Source: Alkalicoccobacillus gibsonii (lineage in GTDB: Bacteria; Bacillota; Bacilli; Bacillales; Bacillaceae_D). Taken from it: a stretch of DNA of 64,000 bases. The notes below the pieces were generated by a model. That model did not search any database and had not been told where the DNA came from. It saw only the letters and a program-made list of their open reading frames with translations. The stretch's first letter is position 1; each line of letters starts with the position of its first letter. The stretch spans positions 124,001 through 188,000 of the forward strand of contig NZ_JAEUZA010000003.1 of the NCBI RefSeq assembly GCF_016798245.1. The letters are read 5' to 3'. This document shows positions 40,196-48,694 of this stretch, one piece after another. Position numbers and translations under genes: made by a program.

Positions 40196-40957
40196 ATGCA
40201 CCAACAACCCAAACCCACCTCTCTTAACCAAAAACTAGAGTTTGCAGACTTGCTTAAAAGAGGACTACTTGAAACATACAATGATCAAATCGTAGCCATT
40301 GGTCTCTACGGATCCCTCGGATTAGGAACATCGGGGCCTTACTCGGATATAGAGTTACATGTCATTACATTGGACGGCGCTGAAATCCCAGGTCATGAGT
40401 TTATTTATGATCCATTTAAGATAGAAATTAGTTCAAGAGAGGAAAGTGCGGCGATTAGACGTGCTTCGGAGATGAGTGATGCTTGGCCAATTAAAGCTGG
40501 GTCGAATATTCATATCCACCCACTCTATGATCCGAATGAATTCTTTAAAAGGATCAAAAAGCTCCCCTTACAAATCTCTGATGAACAATTTCGAGAGACG
40601 ATGCGGGAGTTTATGATCTGGGAGCCTTACGAGACGATGGGAAAGCTACGAAATGCTCGGCATACGAAGAATCTCTCATATATTCCAAGAGGTGCGATGG
40701 ATTTTGCGTGGCAAGTGGCAAAATTAATAGGCTTAGCTAACAAGCGGTATTACACCACAAGAGCCAAAACCTATGAGGAGTCGCTTCAGTTTGATTCAAA
40801 ACCAGCTGGATATGTAGATTTGGTCCAGTTAGTCATGCGTGGAAAACTGGATAATCCAGAGGAAGTGTATATGAGGTGTGAGGCACTTTGGGAAGGGCTA
40901 AATGCATGGTTTGAGCATTTAGGCATCGAATATACGAACACGAAGCTACCTTGGTAA
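40196..40957 (+). CDS. Aminoglycoside 4'-nucleotidyltransferase (kanamycin nucleotidyltransferase) homologue
   Basis: 253 residues from ATG at 40196 after AAAAGGAG, the same length as ANT(4')-Ia. The nucleotidyltransferase motif 'YGSLGLGTSGPYSDIEL' aligns with the KNTase active site (metal-binding D-x-E), followed by 'KIEISSRE' (third acidic residue) and 'WEPYETMGKLRN' (counterpart of the catalytic Glu145 region). The C-terminal helical part 'LIGLANKRYYTT...LPSGY'-like pattern also matches ('KPAGYVDLVQLVMRGKL'). It may adenylylate aminoglycosides; as a divergent chromosomal homologue the real substrate is uncertain. Confidence 0.8.
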   Translation: MHQQPKPTSLNQKLEFADLLKRGLLETYNDQIVAIGLYGSLGLGTSGPYSDIELHVITLDGAEIPGHEFIYDPFKIEISSREESAAIRRASEMSDAWPIKAGSNIHIHPLYDPNEFFKRIKKLPLQISDEQFRETMREFMIWEPYETMGKLRNARHTKNLSYIPRGAMDFAWQVAKLIGLANKRYYTTRAKTYEESLQFDSKPAGYVDLVQLVMRGKLDNPEEVYMRCEALWEGLNAWFEHLGIEYTNTKLPW

Positions 40958-40964
40958 CCCATTT

Positions 40965-41117
40965 ACCAAGAAAGAAGCCCGGACTCCAAGAACAAAATCA
41001 CCAACACCAAGACCAACCCTACATTTACCAAGCTAAAATACCCCCGCTACCAAGAAGCAACCTCGATTAGTAAGAATCACATAAGTCTCACCAAGAACCT
41101 TATTCAATTTACCAAGA
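40965..41117. repeat. Phased array, family A (ACCAAGA-type, 8 units)
   Basis: Cores at 40965, 40985, 41006, 41027, 41049, 41069, 41090 and 41111 (steps 20-22, mean 20.9 bp), each (A/T)CCAAG or AGTAAG. It has the same motif, strand and period as the large array at 2115-2616. It starts 8 bp after the nucleotidyltransferase stop codon and is followed by a GC-rich hairpin, so it is probably the 3' untranslated part of that transcript. Confidence 0.85.
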
Positions 41118-41123
41118 CGCGGT

Positions 41124-41156
41124 GTGGGCCCCTCTTTTAAATAGGGGAGGGCCCAC
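41124..41156. terminator. GC-rich hairpin between convergent genes
   Basis: GTGGGCCCCTC pairs with GAGGGCCCAC around an AT-rich loop. There is no T-tail on either strand, so it is a stable hairpin rather than a standard terminator. Confidence 0.5.
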
Positions 41157-41161
41157 CCACA

Positions 41162-41632
41162 TCAATGATGCTGACTCTCACCCTGCTGTTCAGATGCGGC
41201 ACCACCTGCTTCGTTAAAATCATTAATTTCATCCTCAGAAACATCTCCAACAAAGATTGGCTTTGTCGGCATAGAATGCATATCTCGAGCTGTTACGTGG
41301 GCTTGAACGAGGTAAATGCCGTCTTCCTCGAACGTATAGTCAATCTGATACAATCCATCCGATTGATGCTTAGCTTCTTCTAAAAATCCGTTTTCACGAT
41401 CTTGATCCTTCCAAATTTCAATGACCACATCCCGTGCATCATCTACAGGCTCGTCACCTTGAGTGACATTTACGGGGATTTTAAGCTTTTCATTTGGTGG
41501 GGAGGATTCTGGTAAGTCAATTTGGACTTCAATAATGTCAGGGATAATGGATTCTAAATCTGGCTCACTTGTATTGCAAGCGCTTAAAAGAAAGGTTGAT
41601 ATGAATAAAATCACTAATCGTTTTCGTTTCAT
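41162..41632 (-). CDS. FixH/YtkA-like lipoprotein
   Basis: 156 residues. Signal peptide with lipobox L-S-A-C, lipidated Cys19. The mature domain has the YtkA/FixH pattern ('VTQGDEPVDDARDVVIEIWKDQDR', 'SDGLYQIDYTFEEDGIYLVQAHVTARDMHSMP'). A tail rich in Glu/Gln ends in His-His. Such proteins are linked to copper or haem-copper oxidase biogenesis in other bacteria. Downstream of a PepSY-type membrane protein by 25 bp, so probably one operon dealing with metal or redox at the membrane (inference). Confidence 0.75.
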   Translation of the reverse strand: MKRKRLVILFISTFLLSACNTSEPDLESIIPDIIEVQIDLPESSPPNEKLKIPVNVTQGDEPVDDARDVVIEIWKDQDRENGFLEEAKHQSDGLYQIDYTFEEDGIYLVQAHVTARDMHSMPTKPIFVGDVSEDEINDFNEAGGAASEQQGESQHH

Positions 41633-41657
41633 ATGAATTCATCCTTATGTCATAGAA

Positions 41658-43016
41658 TTAATTTTCCTTAATAGAAAATAGTGCTCGCTTAGAGAAAAAT
41701 AGTCGATCAAATACGTAGACAACAATAATAGAGAGACCAACTAAGGGTAAAAGGATTCCAAATCCAAGCATAATAAAGAATACCGCTCTTGTCACCTTTT
41801 TATCTTTAGATCCAGGAGGAGCGCCTAGCTTCCCATTTGGTTTTCGTTTCTTCCATAAAACAAAGGAGCTCGCAACAATGCCCATTAATCCTAAACAGGT
41901 TATTAGACCAAGTAGCTGATTTGGCCAACCAAATAAACGTCCTTCATGCAGTGCTATACCTGCAGATACTAGCTTAGGGAGAAAATCAAAGTCTTGAAAG
42001 CTTCTACCTATAATAACAGTTCCACTGTATTGATCAATATGTTTTGTAGCAAGGTCAAGACGATTTGTTTCATGTGAGATGGTATAAACACCAGATGGAC
42101 CGTCGGGTAAAGATAATGTGTATGGATAGGCCATCCCTTCTAATTCAGCAATATGTATAACATCATCTACAGATAGAGGGAGGTATTCACTTTGAGAATT
42201 TGAGTGTGGCATTAGTAGATTCTCGTTTGCCCACGGTATTCCGTCGGCGCCATCTTTCGTAAGAGTGACTGACTCAGGACGTTCCTGCCAATCATAAGAA
42301 TAAGCTGGTGCACCTGAAATCTTCTGGATTTGAGAGCCTACGATACCTGACCAAGGCAAGCCAGTCGCAATTAGAATTAGGATAAAGATGGACAACCAAA
42401 AGGCAGGGACAGCATGGAGATCGCGACAAAAGAGTCGTCCCCTTTTATGTAGCCTTGGAAGGATGGTGCCCCAAATAGATGCGCGATTTCGAGGCCACCA
42501 GATATATAGACCCGTAATCAGCAAAATAACGGCCCAACAAGCTACAAGTTCGACGATTCGATTCCCCACGGTACCGGCGATCCAAAGTTCACTATGTATC
42601 TTTTTAAAAATATTCATAAGTCTTTCATCTGCATTTAGTGCACCTTGAATGGTAGAAGTGTAAGGGTTCACAAAAATGGATGTAGATACTCCATCCTCTG
42701 TAAGATAAAATTCGGTGGTTGCGTTTGGGTCTTCTCTCACAATAAAGGACGAGATTGAAGCATCTGGATAGTTTTCTTTTACTAGATCTCTTTGAGCAGA
42801 AAAGGTGAAGGTGCTACGACTTTCGTCAATGTGATCAACCACAAAATAATCTTGATATAAAAAGGACTCAATTTGCGGTTTGAACAAGTAAATACTTCCA
42901 CTAAATGCTAAAATAAATAAAAAAGGTGCAGTCATGATCCCGGCGTAAAAATGCCATTTCCACACAACCTGATAAATTGAAGCGTTCGTTTGTTTTTTCT
43001 TCTTATTAGAAGCCAT
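41658..43016 (-). CDS. PepSY-associated transmembrane protein (iron-regulated membrane protein type)
   Basis: 452 residues from ATG at 43016 after AGGAGGA; the longer frame lacks a ribosome site. PepSY_TM layout: an N-terminal helix with 'WKWHFYAGIMTAPFLFILAFSGSIYLFKPQIE', 'KIHSELWIAGTVGNRIVELVACWAVILLITGLYIWWPR', 'RDLHAVPAFWLSIFILILIATGLPWSG', and C-terminal helices with 'LHEGRLFGWPNQLLGL'. Conserved membrane histidines could bind haem or metal. Members are often ferric-reductase-like proteins induced by iron limitation. No clear Fur box was found upstream. Confidence 0.82.
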   Translation of the reverse strand: MASNKKKKQTNASIYQVVWKWHFYAGIMTAPFLFILAFSGSIYLFKPQIESFLYQDYFVVDHIDESRSTFTFSAQRDLVKENYPDASISSFIVREDPNATTEFYLTEDGVSTSIFVNPYTSTIQGALNADERLMNIFKKIHSELWIAGTVGNRIVELVACWAVILLITGLYIWWPRNRASIWGTILPRLHKRGRLFCRDLHAVPAFWLSIFILILIATGLPWSGIVGSQIQKISGAPAYSYDWQERPESVTLTKDGADGIPWANENLLMPHSNSQSEYLPLSVDDVIHIAELEGMAYPYTLSLPDGPSGVYTISHETNRLDLATKHIDQYSGTVIIGRSFQDFDFLPKLVSAGIALHEGRLFGWPNQLLGLITCLGLMGIVASSFVLWKKRKPNGKLGAPPGSKDKKVTRAVFFIMLGFGILLPLVGLSIIVVYVFDRLFFSKRALFSIKEN

Positions 43017-43117
43017 CACGTTCCTCCTGAGTCTAAGTCTAATCAAGTATAAAAAGTAGTTGTTAAATCCAGGTGAAATTTCATAAGAATAAATTTTCAG
43101 ATGAGAGGACAGATTAT

Positions 43118-44131
43118 ATGATTACATATCCACACATGAAAAAGACTGCAACAATTGGTGTGACAGCACCTTCCTCAGGTGTTGATCCTGAGCTCCATCA
43201 GATTGTTAAAGACGCGGTCGCACGTCTAGAAGATAAGGGGTATTCATTTCAAATTGGTGAAACTATGTGGACACAGCATAAGGCAAAGGCTGCTCCTGCT
43301 CTTACACGTGCTGAAGAATTAAATCAAATGATGACCAATGATGAGGTAGAGGTCATCATTCCCCCTTGGGGTGGCGAGCTTCTGATTGAGATCCTAGAGC
43401 ATCTTGACTTTGAATCGATGAAAACGAAATGGATTCTGGGCTACTCAGATGTGAGTCTACTATTGCTGACGCTTACTCTTCAAACAGGCATTGCAACGGC
43501 ACATGGAACAAATCTTGTTGATTTGAGAGGGGAAGCATGTGATCCGACAACGGCTATGTGGGAGCAGGCGCTTTCTACTGAATCAGGTGGGGAAGTCATT
43601 CAGTACTCTTCAGAAAACTATCAGAAGGAATGGGACTTTGAAAATCCAAGCCCACATGTGTTTCACTTAACTGAAAAAACCGAGTGGAAAACGACAACAG
43701 GGGAGCGAGTTGAGATTGAAGGGCGTTTGCTTGGAGGGTGTGTGGATGTCATCCATCATCTTGTTGGCACGCCTTATGGTGACGTTGCGACATTTAGAAG
43801 ACGATTCATCGAGGAAGAACCTGTTGTATGGTACTTCGAGAATTGTGAGATGACAACAACCGATTTAAAAAGGTCGCTCATTCAGATGAAGTTAGCTGGT
43901 TGGTTTGAAGAATGTTCAGGGATTTTGTTCGGAAGAAGTGCGGCGAATATACCAGTAGAAGGGTACACGGCGGAAGATATGTATCAAGAATTGGCCCATG
44001 AACTTGGTCTACCAATCGTATACGACATCGATTGTGGACATGTCCCTCCTCAGCTTACGCTCATTAATGGTGCGTACGCAAAGGTGGAGACAGAGAACGG
44101 CCAGGGAAAAGTGACGCAGTGGTTTAAATAA
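43118..44131 (+). CDS. S66-family peptidase (LD-carboxypeptidase / MccF-like)
   Basis: 337 residues from ATG at 43118 behind GAGAGGA; a longer in-frame ATG at 43073 has no ribosome site. Serine nucleophile in 'ILGYSDVSLLL', Glu in 'VWYFENCEM', and His in 'DIDCGHVPPQ' form the Ser-Glu-His triad of S66 peptidases. 'IIPPWGGELLIEIL' is the substrate loop typical of the MccF side of the family rather than murein LdcA, so it may cleave a peptide-nucleotide antibiotic or a cell-wall peptide. Confidence 0.83.
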   Translation: MITYPHMKKTATIGVTAPSSGVDPELHQIVKDAVARLEDKGYSFQIGETMWTQHKAKAAPALTRAEELNQMMTNDEVEVIIPPWGGELLIEILEHLDFESMKTKWILGYSDVSLLLLTLTLQTGIATAHGTNLVDLRGEACDPTTAMWEQALSTESGGEVIQYSSENYQKEWDFENPSPHVFHLTEKTEWKTTTGERVEIEGRLLGGCVDVIHHLVGTPYGDVATFRRRFIEEEPVVWYFENCEMTTTDLKRSLIQMKLAGWFEECSGILFGRSAANIPVEGYTAEDMYQELAHELGLPIVYDIDCGHVPPQLTLINGAYAKVETENGQGKVTQWFK

Positions 44132-44135
44132 AAGA

Positions 44136-44185
44136 TAGCCTCAAGTCTTTATATACTTTGTATATAAATATTTGAGGTTTTTTAT
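44136..44185 (+). terminator. Terminator after the S66 gene, containing a PadR-type palindrome
   Basis: CCTCAA / TTGAGG ends and a six-T tail enclose an AT-rich palindrome, TATATACTTTGTATATA (44150-44166), so the long stem both terminates and contains a candidate PadR site. Confidence 0.7.
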
Positions 44186-44195
44186 TATAAAATGA

Positions 44196-44223
44196 TTGAT
44201 TTACTATATACTTAGTATATAAT
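44196..44223 (+). promoter_or_regulatory. Promoter of the ABC exporter operon with PadR-type operator
   Basis: TTGATT (44196-44201) and TATAAT (44218-44223) are 16 bp apart. TATATACTTAGTATATA (44205-44221) is a perfect-armed 17-bp palindrome covering the spacer and -10 box. Its twin, with one central base changed, lies 55 bp upstream. The PadR gene of the same operon (47402) is the likely binder. Confidence 0.75.
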
Positions 44224-44249
44224 TAAGTCGAGATTAAGGAGGAATAGCT

Positions 44250-44969
44250 ATGATACAAATGAAAGGTTTGACAAAGTCGTTTAAACAAGGTCAAGAGCAA
44301 ACAAAGGTATTAAAGGGAATCGATTTAACAATTAAAGAAGGAGAATTCGTAGCAATTATGGGGCCGAGTGGATCGGGGAAAAGCACACTTCTTCAATTAG
44401 TAGGTGGACTCGATCTACCGACGTCTGGGGACATTCAGATAAATGACCAACTGCTACATAAAATGAGCGAAAAAGAGCGGACGATCTTCCGGAGAAAGCA
44501 TATGGGATTTGTTTTTCAAAATTATCAACTGCTCCCTACATTAACGGTTAAGGAAAACGTTTCGTTTCCTATTCATGCAGATCGGAAAGTGTCAAAACAG
44601 GATGAAGAGCGCGTGAACCAGCTTATTCAAGCAGTTGGACTTGATGGATACGGTGATAAAAAAGCGAATGTGCTTAGTGGAGGACAGCAACAACGAGTCG
44701 CTGTGGCGAGAGCGATTGCGAATCAACCAGCTGTATTACTTGCAGATGAACCGACAGGAAACTTGGATCGAGAAAAAGCTGAAGAGATTTTACATTTATT
44801 AGCAGGGTTTCACCGCAAAGAAGGGCAAACCATTGTAATGGTGACGCATGATATTTTTGCAGCGGGCTTTGCAGATCGGATTATCCTTTTCAAAGATGGA
44901 TTGGTTGATCAGGAGATTCGAAGAGAGGATGAACACTATGCTGAGTACTTGGCTCATTTCATGGCGTAA
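44250..44969 (+). CDS. ABC transporter ATP-binding protein, MacB/LolD type
   Basis: 239 residues, ATG behind AAGGAGG. Walker A 'GPSGSGKST' (about 38-46), Q-loop 'VFQNYQLLPTLTV', signature 'LSGGQQQRVAVARA', Walker B 'LLADEPTGNLD', H-loop 'VTHD'. The 'PTGNLD' motif marks the MacB/LolD/BceA group that powers FtsX-type permeases. Its end overlaps the permease start by 32 bp. First gene of a four-gene operon with a PadR regulator; probable role is lipid, peptide or antibiotic export or resistance. Confidence 0.88.
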   Translation: MIQMKGLTKSFKQGQEQTKVLKGIDLTIKEGEFVAIMGPSGSGKSTLLQLVGGLDLPTSGDIQINDQLLHKMSEKERTIFRRKHMGFVFQNYQLLPTLTVKENVSFPIHADRKVSKQDEERVNQLIQAVGLDGYGDKKANVLSGGQQQRVAVARAIANQPAVLLADEPTGNLDREKAEEILHLLAGFHRKEGQTIVMVTHDIFAAGFADRIILFKDGLVDQEIRREDEHYAEYLAHFMA

Positions 44970-47394
44970 TCTTACCTCTCAGAAAAAGAAGGTCTTTATT
45001 ACATTAATCGCTATGGTGCTCGGAGTGGCTTTTTTAACGGCGATGCTTGTGTCGGATCGGACAACGAAAGATGTATTCACTTACTATGAAGAGATGTATG
45101 TAGGAAATGCAGACTATTGGATTCTAAGTGATGATCATACGTTACAGGAAGACGCGGTCAGAGAGTTGGAAGCGTATCCAGCTGTTGCTCATACGCTAAC
45201 TGCATTGGATAAGCAGGATTATTTGGTACTAGACGAATCGCGTTCTAAAAGTGAACGTTCCGTTAGAGTGACAGGGGTGAGTGATCAGGCGAGTCCGCTT
45301 TTAATGATGCCTATTATTGAGGGTAGCTTAGATAATGAAGGGGTTGTGCTTCCGGAAAGCGTGGCTGAATTGCTAGATAAAACAGTAGGAGAAACGGTAA
45401 CCTTTGAAGGGATGGGAGAGTTACCGATATCAGCCATCGTTGAGTATACCCAGCTTCTTTCAAGTCCAGAATCATGGGATGCGGCTGAATCGAGTAGCTT
45501 TCGAGTGATGGCTCCACTAGACGTTGTTCAACAACAGTTTGGACTTGAAGACGAAGTATCCTACGTAAGAGTTCAGACAACAGAACAAGCGGATGGTGCA
45601 ACCTGGTATCAAGAGATGGAAGAGACTCTGTCAGGCAGTCAGGCGTACATCCAACCGGTTGTAGCAGATGACCGTCAAAGTAATGATATTGAAGGGTTAT
45701 ATACGTTTTTCTACTTAATTGCTGCATTAGCGATTTTTATTAGTGGCTTTATCATTTTTAATATGATTTACACAAGTGTGATGGAACGTAAAAAAGAATT
45801 TGCGATCATGAAGAGTTTGGGCTATGAACAATGGTCTGTTTCAAAACTGGTCTTGAGTGAGCTTTTCCTTTTATCCATCATTAGTGTTCTAGTAGGGGTC
45901 CCACTTGGTGTGTTCCTTGGAGATCTATTTATGCAAGCAATACTCGGCGTGTTTGCATTTGATATGGTGTATGAGCTTAACTGGGTTGGCCCCGCCATGA
46001 TTGCAGGAATCATTGGAATGACCTTTCCAGCTGTGTTCTCCTTTTTTCCTATTTATTTGGCAGGGAAAACCTCGATTCTCCTTTCGTTAAAAGAAGGAAA
46101 TCAATTGAAGGAGGCAGGCTATTTAAGCAAATGGATTAGGCCGGTGGTGGGGATCGTTTTAATCGGTCTGGTATGGATTGATCATCCTCTAACGTATATA
46201 AGTGTACTCATTGGTCTTGTTTTGCTCTTTCCCTTGATTCTTCGTGGAATTTATTATGTAGCGAGTTCTTTTTTGCGTACGTATCCAGGTAGACTTGCTC
46301 GAATGAATCTAATACAACAGCTCGGTCGAAATGCAAACACAGCAAGCATTCTCGCTGTTGGAGTGGCTGTCATCCTTTTGCTAGCAGCAGCTGTTAATTC
46401 GGCTCCGGATCAATACGAAGAAGACATTCGAGCTACATTTGGTGGCGATATACGGGTAACCTCTGAGTCATCTTGGACCGAGGAACAAATACAAGAGATA
46501 AGGGACCTTGATTCAGTTACGAAGGTAGAACCACTAAAGGAAGCGACACCTATTACATGGTTGACGAATGAGGGTGAAGAAAGGCAGTTCTCAGTAATTG
46601 GTGTTAATGAGCAACAAACTCCTCTTTTTCATCATCAACCAGAAACAACGAAGAAACTATATGAGGGTTTGTCCATCGCTTTAGGGGAGAGAGCTTTTAA
46701 TGAGTGGGGTGGTGAGATTGGCGATTCCATTCTAATGAGAACCGTTGATGGAGAACAAGAATTAGTAGTGGTTGATGTGGTGCAGACCTCACATTACTCG
46801 GGGTATGTTGCGTTTATGCTTGATACAGGGCTGCATCATGATTTCGGATGGACTGGTTCTAAGGATCTAATGGTGACGATTGAGGGTGGAAGTGCCAATG
46901 ATATACGTGATCAGATGTGGGAAATGGATGGAGGTCATATCTCAAAAATTGAAACAGTTGTCGATAAAATCCGATCCACTACATCAGCGATCACTGGGAT
47001 GGGTGATTTAATGCTGATCTTAATGTTCACGGTCATTGCACTAGCAAGTGTAGGAACCGCCAATACTCTGTTAATGAATGCGTTGGAGAGAACTAAAGAA
47101 ATCGCCACCATGAGAGCGATTGGCTTTACGAATCAACAGGTATCGAGCATGTTAATCATCGAAGGAATCTTAGTCGGTGTTTCTGGAATAGCAGGGGGAA
47201 TCGTATTTGGTATCCTTCTCATTTATTTTATGAGCAAGTCAGCTTGGATGGACGGTTTTATGACATTTCAACTCCCTTTTGATACGATCATATTGACTGT
47301 TGTAGCAGGTATCCTTTTGAGTCTGCTTGCAGCGTGGTATGCTAGTCGAAGTGCGACGAGGCTAGATATCCAATCGTCAATAAGAGAAGGTTGA
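44938..47394 (+). CDS. FtsX-like ABC permease, two-domain type
   Basis: 818 residues from ATG at 44938, eight bases after GAGAGGA. Two FtsX repeats are visible, each with an extracellular domain between helix 1 and the last three helices: the first ends near 'MERKKEFAIMKSLGYEQWSVSKLVL', the second near 'LERTKEIATMRAIGFTNQQVSSMLIIEG'. The large outside domains (about 45-250 and 505-690) probably bind the substrate. It pairs with the overlapping MacB-type ATPase. Confidence 0.85.
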   Translation: MLSTWLISWRNLTSQKKKVFITLIAMVLGVAFLTAMLVSDRTTKDVFTYYEEMYVGNADYWILSDDHTLQEDAVRELEAYPAVAHTLTALDKQDYLVLDESRSKSERSVRVTGVSDQASPLLMMPIIEGSLDNEGVVLPESVAELLDKTVGETVTFEGMGELPISAIVEYTQLLSSPESWDAAESSSFRVMAPLDVVQQQFGLEDEVSYVRVQTTEQADGATWYQEMEETLSGSQAYIQPVVADDRQSNDIEGLYTFFYLIAALAIFISGFIIFNMIYTSVMERKKEFAIMKSLGYEQWSVSKLVLSELFLLSIISVLVGVPLGVFLGDLFMQAILGVFAFDMVYELNWVGPAMIAGIIGMTFPAVFSFFPIYLAGKTSILLSLKEGNQLKEAGYLSKWIRPVVGIVLIGLVWIDHPLTYISVLIGLVLLFPLILRGIYYVASSFLRTYPGRLARMNLIQQLGRNANTASILAVGVAVILLLAAAVNSAPDQYEEDIRATFGGDIRVTSESSWTEEQIQEIRDLDSVTKVEPLKEATPITWLTNEGEERQFSVIGVNEQQTPLFHHQPETTKKLYEGLSIALGERAFNEWGGEIGDSILMRTVDGEQELVVVDVVQTSHYSGYVAFMLDTGLHHDFGWTGSKDLMVTIEGGSANDIRDQMWEMDGGHISKIETVVDKIRSTTSAITGMGDLMLILMFTVIALASVGTANTLLMNALERTKEIATMRAIGFTNQQVSSMLIIEGILVGVSGIAGGIVFGILLIYFMSKSAWMDGFMTFQLPFDTIILTVVAGILLSLLAAWYASRSATRLDIQSSIREG

Positions 47395-47401
47395 GGCAAA
47401 T

Positions 47402-47902
47402 ATGTCAGTCAAATTTGGAATCCTAACGTTACTTAGTCTAAAAAGACATCATGGGTATGAGTTGAAAATAGAGCTGGATTCAATCCTCTGGTCAAAAGGA
47501 AAGATTAATCCTGGCCAGATTTATACAACATTGGATCGTTTAATGAGAGATGAGCTTGTATCTTCGCCTGAAATCGATGACCAAGACAGGAAGCTCTTCA
47601 CGATCGAACCTAAAGGAGAGCAGGAGCTTACAAATTGGTTATTAGAACCAGTTGCTTATCCATCCACAAAGGATGATTTCTTTTTCAAATGGAGCTGTGC
47701 CAGAAAGGTTCAATTTCCCCATGAGAAACAAATGCTTACACAACAGAAAACGCTCATTGTGAAAGAAGTGATGGAGCTAACCAAACAAAAGACCGATCTC
47801 CTTTTTTCTGGGGAAGAGCGGAACTATTTGTTGGTGACAGGTGCGTTGCTTCATTTAGAGGCCGACCTTAATTGGTTAAATCAAGTAATGAATAAACTTT
47901 AG
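47402..47902 (+). CDS. PadR-family transcriptional regulator
   Basis: 166 residues, starting 7 bp after the permease stop. PadR N-terminal winged HTH: 'KFGILTLLSLKRHHGYELKIELDSIL' then 'INPGQIYTTLDRLMRDELVSS' and wing 'DDQDRKLFTIEPKGEQELTNWL'. The C-terminal helical dimerisation domain follows. It probably represses the operon through the two 17-bp palindromes at 44150 and 44205. Confidence 0.85.
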   Translation: MSVKFGILTLLSLKRHHGYELKIELDSILWSKGKINPGQIYTTLDRLMRDELVSSPEIDDQDRKLFTIEPKGEQELTNWLLEPVAYPSTKDDFFFKWSCARKVQFPHEKQMLTQQKTLIVKEVMELTKQKTDLLFSGEERNYLLVTGALLHLEADLNWLNQVMNKL

Positions 47903-47917
47903 GGAGAGCACGAGACT

Positions 47918-48556
47918 ATGGATCTTCTATTAGAATACAACTGGGAACTGTTTATTGCTGCTGAAGTGATGTCCGTACTTGCTCTGCTTCTGTTTGGGAT
48001 ATCGCGGTATTGGTTTATCCAGGGCAGAACAAGTTATTTATTTATAGGGTTATTTCTCCTTCTTCTAGTACTTGAAGCTCTGCTTGGTCTATACGTTTAC
48101 CAACAGACAGGGGAGATCTCAACCTTTCTCATTATCATTACATTATTTGTTCTATATGCCTGTACCTTTGGGATCTTTGACTTTATCAGGTTGGATCGCT
48201 GGATGAGGAGTAAGATTGGAAAGCTTCGAGGAGTCGAGTTATTAACGGACAAAGATTACAGAATGATTGAACGTACAAAAGATCCTAAATATAAAGCAAA
48301 GAAGTATCGACTGTCATCTACTATCCACCTTATAGTCTTTTTTGCTGGACAGTATCTGCTATGGTCTTGGGGGACAAGTGATTTAGATGAAATGATCAGC
48401 TATGCTTCAGACTTATCATGGATCGAGGACGGGGATTTCAGAAATTCTCCGTATCAAAATGATGCGATGTTTGCCGTTGGAACAATCTGGGGGATTGTTT
48501 TTGTCGCTGACTTTTTGTATTCGTGGTCGTATACTCTCTTTCCAAGCAGCAAATAA
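47918..48556 (+). CDS. Integral membrane protein, unknown, last gene of the ABC operon
   Basis: 212 residues, ATG 15 bp after the padR stop with AGGGAGAG. About five hydrophobic helices; the central cytoplasmic segment is basic ('RWMRSKIGKLRG', 'DPKYKAKKYRLS'). No family recognised. Being last in an operon with an ABC exporter and PadR, it may be an accessory or immunity-type component; this is context only. Confidence 0.6.
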   Translation: MDLLLEYNWELFIAAEVMSVLALLLFGISRYWFIQGRTSYLFIGLFLLLLVLEALLGLYVYQQTGEISTFLIIITLFVLYACTFGIFDFIRLDRWMRSKIGKLRGVELLTDKDYRMIERTKDPKYKAKKYRLSSTIHLIVFFAGQYLLWSWGTSDLDEMISYASDLSWIEDGDFRNSPYQNDAMFAVGTIWGIVFVADFLYSWSYTLFPSSK

Positions 48557-48561
48557 TTTGT

Positions 48562-48598
48562 AAGGAGCTCTCACAAAACAGTGAGGGCTATTTTTTTA
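48562..48598 (+). terminator. Terminator of the ABC exporter operon
   Basis: AGCTCTCAC / GTGAGGGCT stem with a six-base loop and a run of seven T. Confidence 0.85.
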
Positions 48599-48630
48599 GT
48601 GAACATTCAAACGATCATTTGTTTAATTGA

Positions 48631-48683
48631 TTGACATTTACTGAAGATGAGAATAGTATAATAATCAAATAGACATTTGAATG
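48631..48683 (+). promoter_or_regulatory. cad promoter/operator
   Basis: A perfect TTGACA (48631-48636) pairs either with TAGTAT (48654-48659, 17-bp spacer) or with TATAAT (48657-48662, 20-bp spacer). TCAAATAGACATTTGAATG just downstream (48665-48683) closely resembles the CadC operator known from staphylococcal cad (TCAAAT...ATTTGAATG). A second related dyad, TTCAAACGATCATTTG, sits upstream near 48606-48621. Confidence 0.8.
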
Positions 48684-48694
48684 AGGTGTGCGTA

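Noticed and set aside
41018-43050. Fur box upstream of the PepSY gene
   Set aside because: No 19-bp GATAATGATTATC-type inverted repeat could be found between 43017 and 43117.
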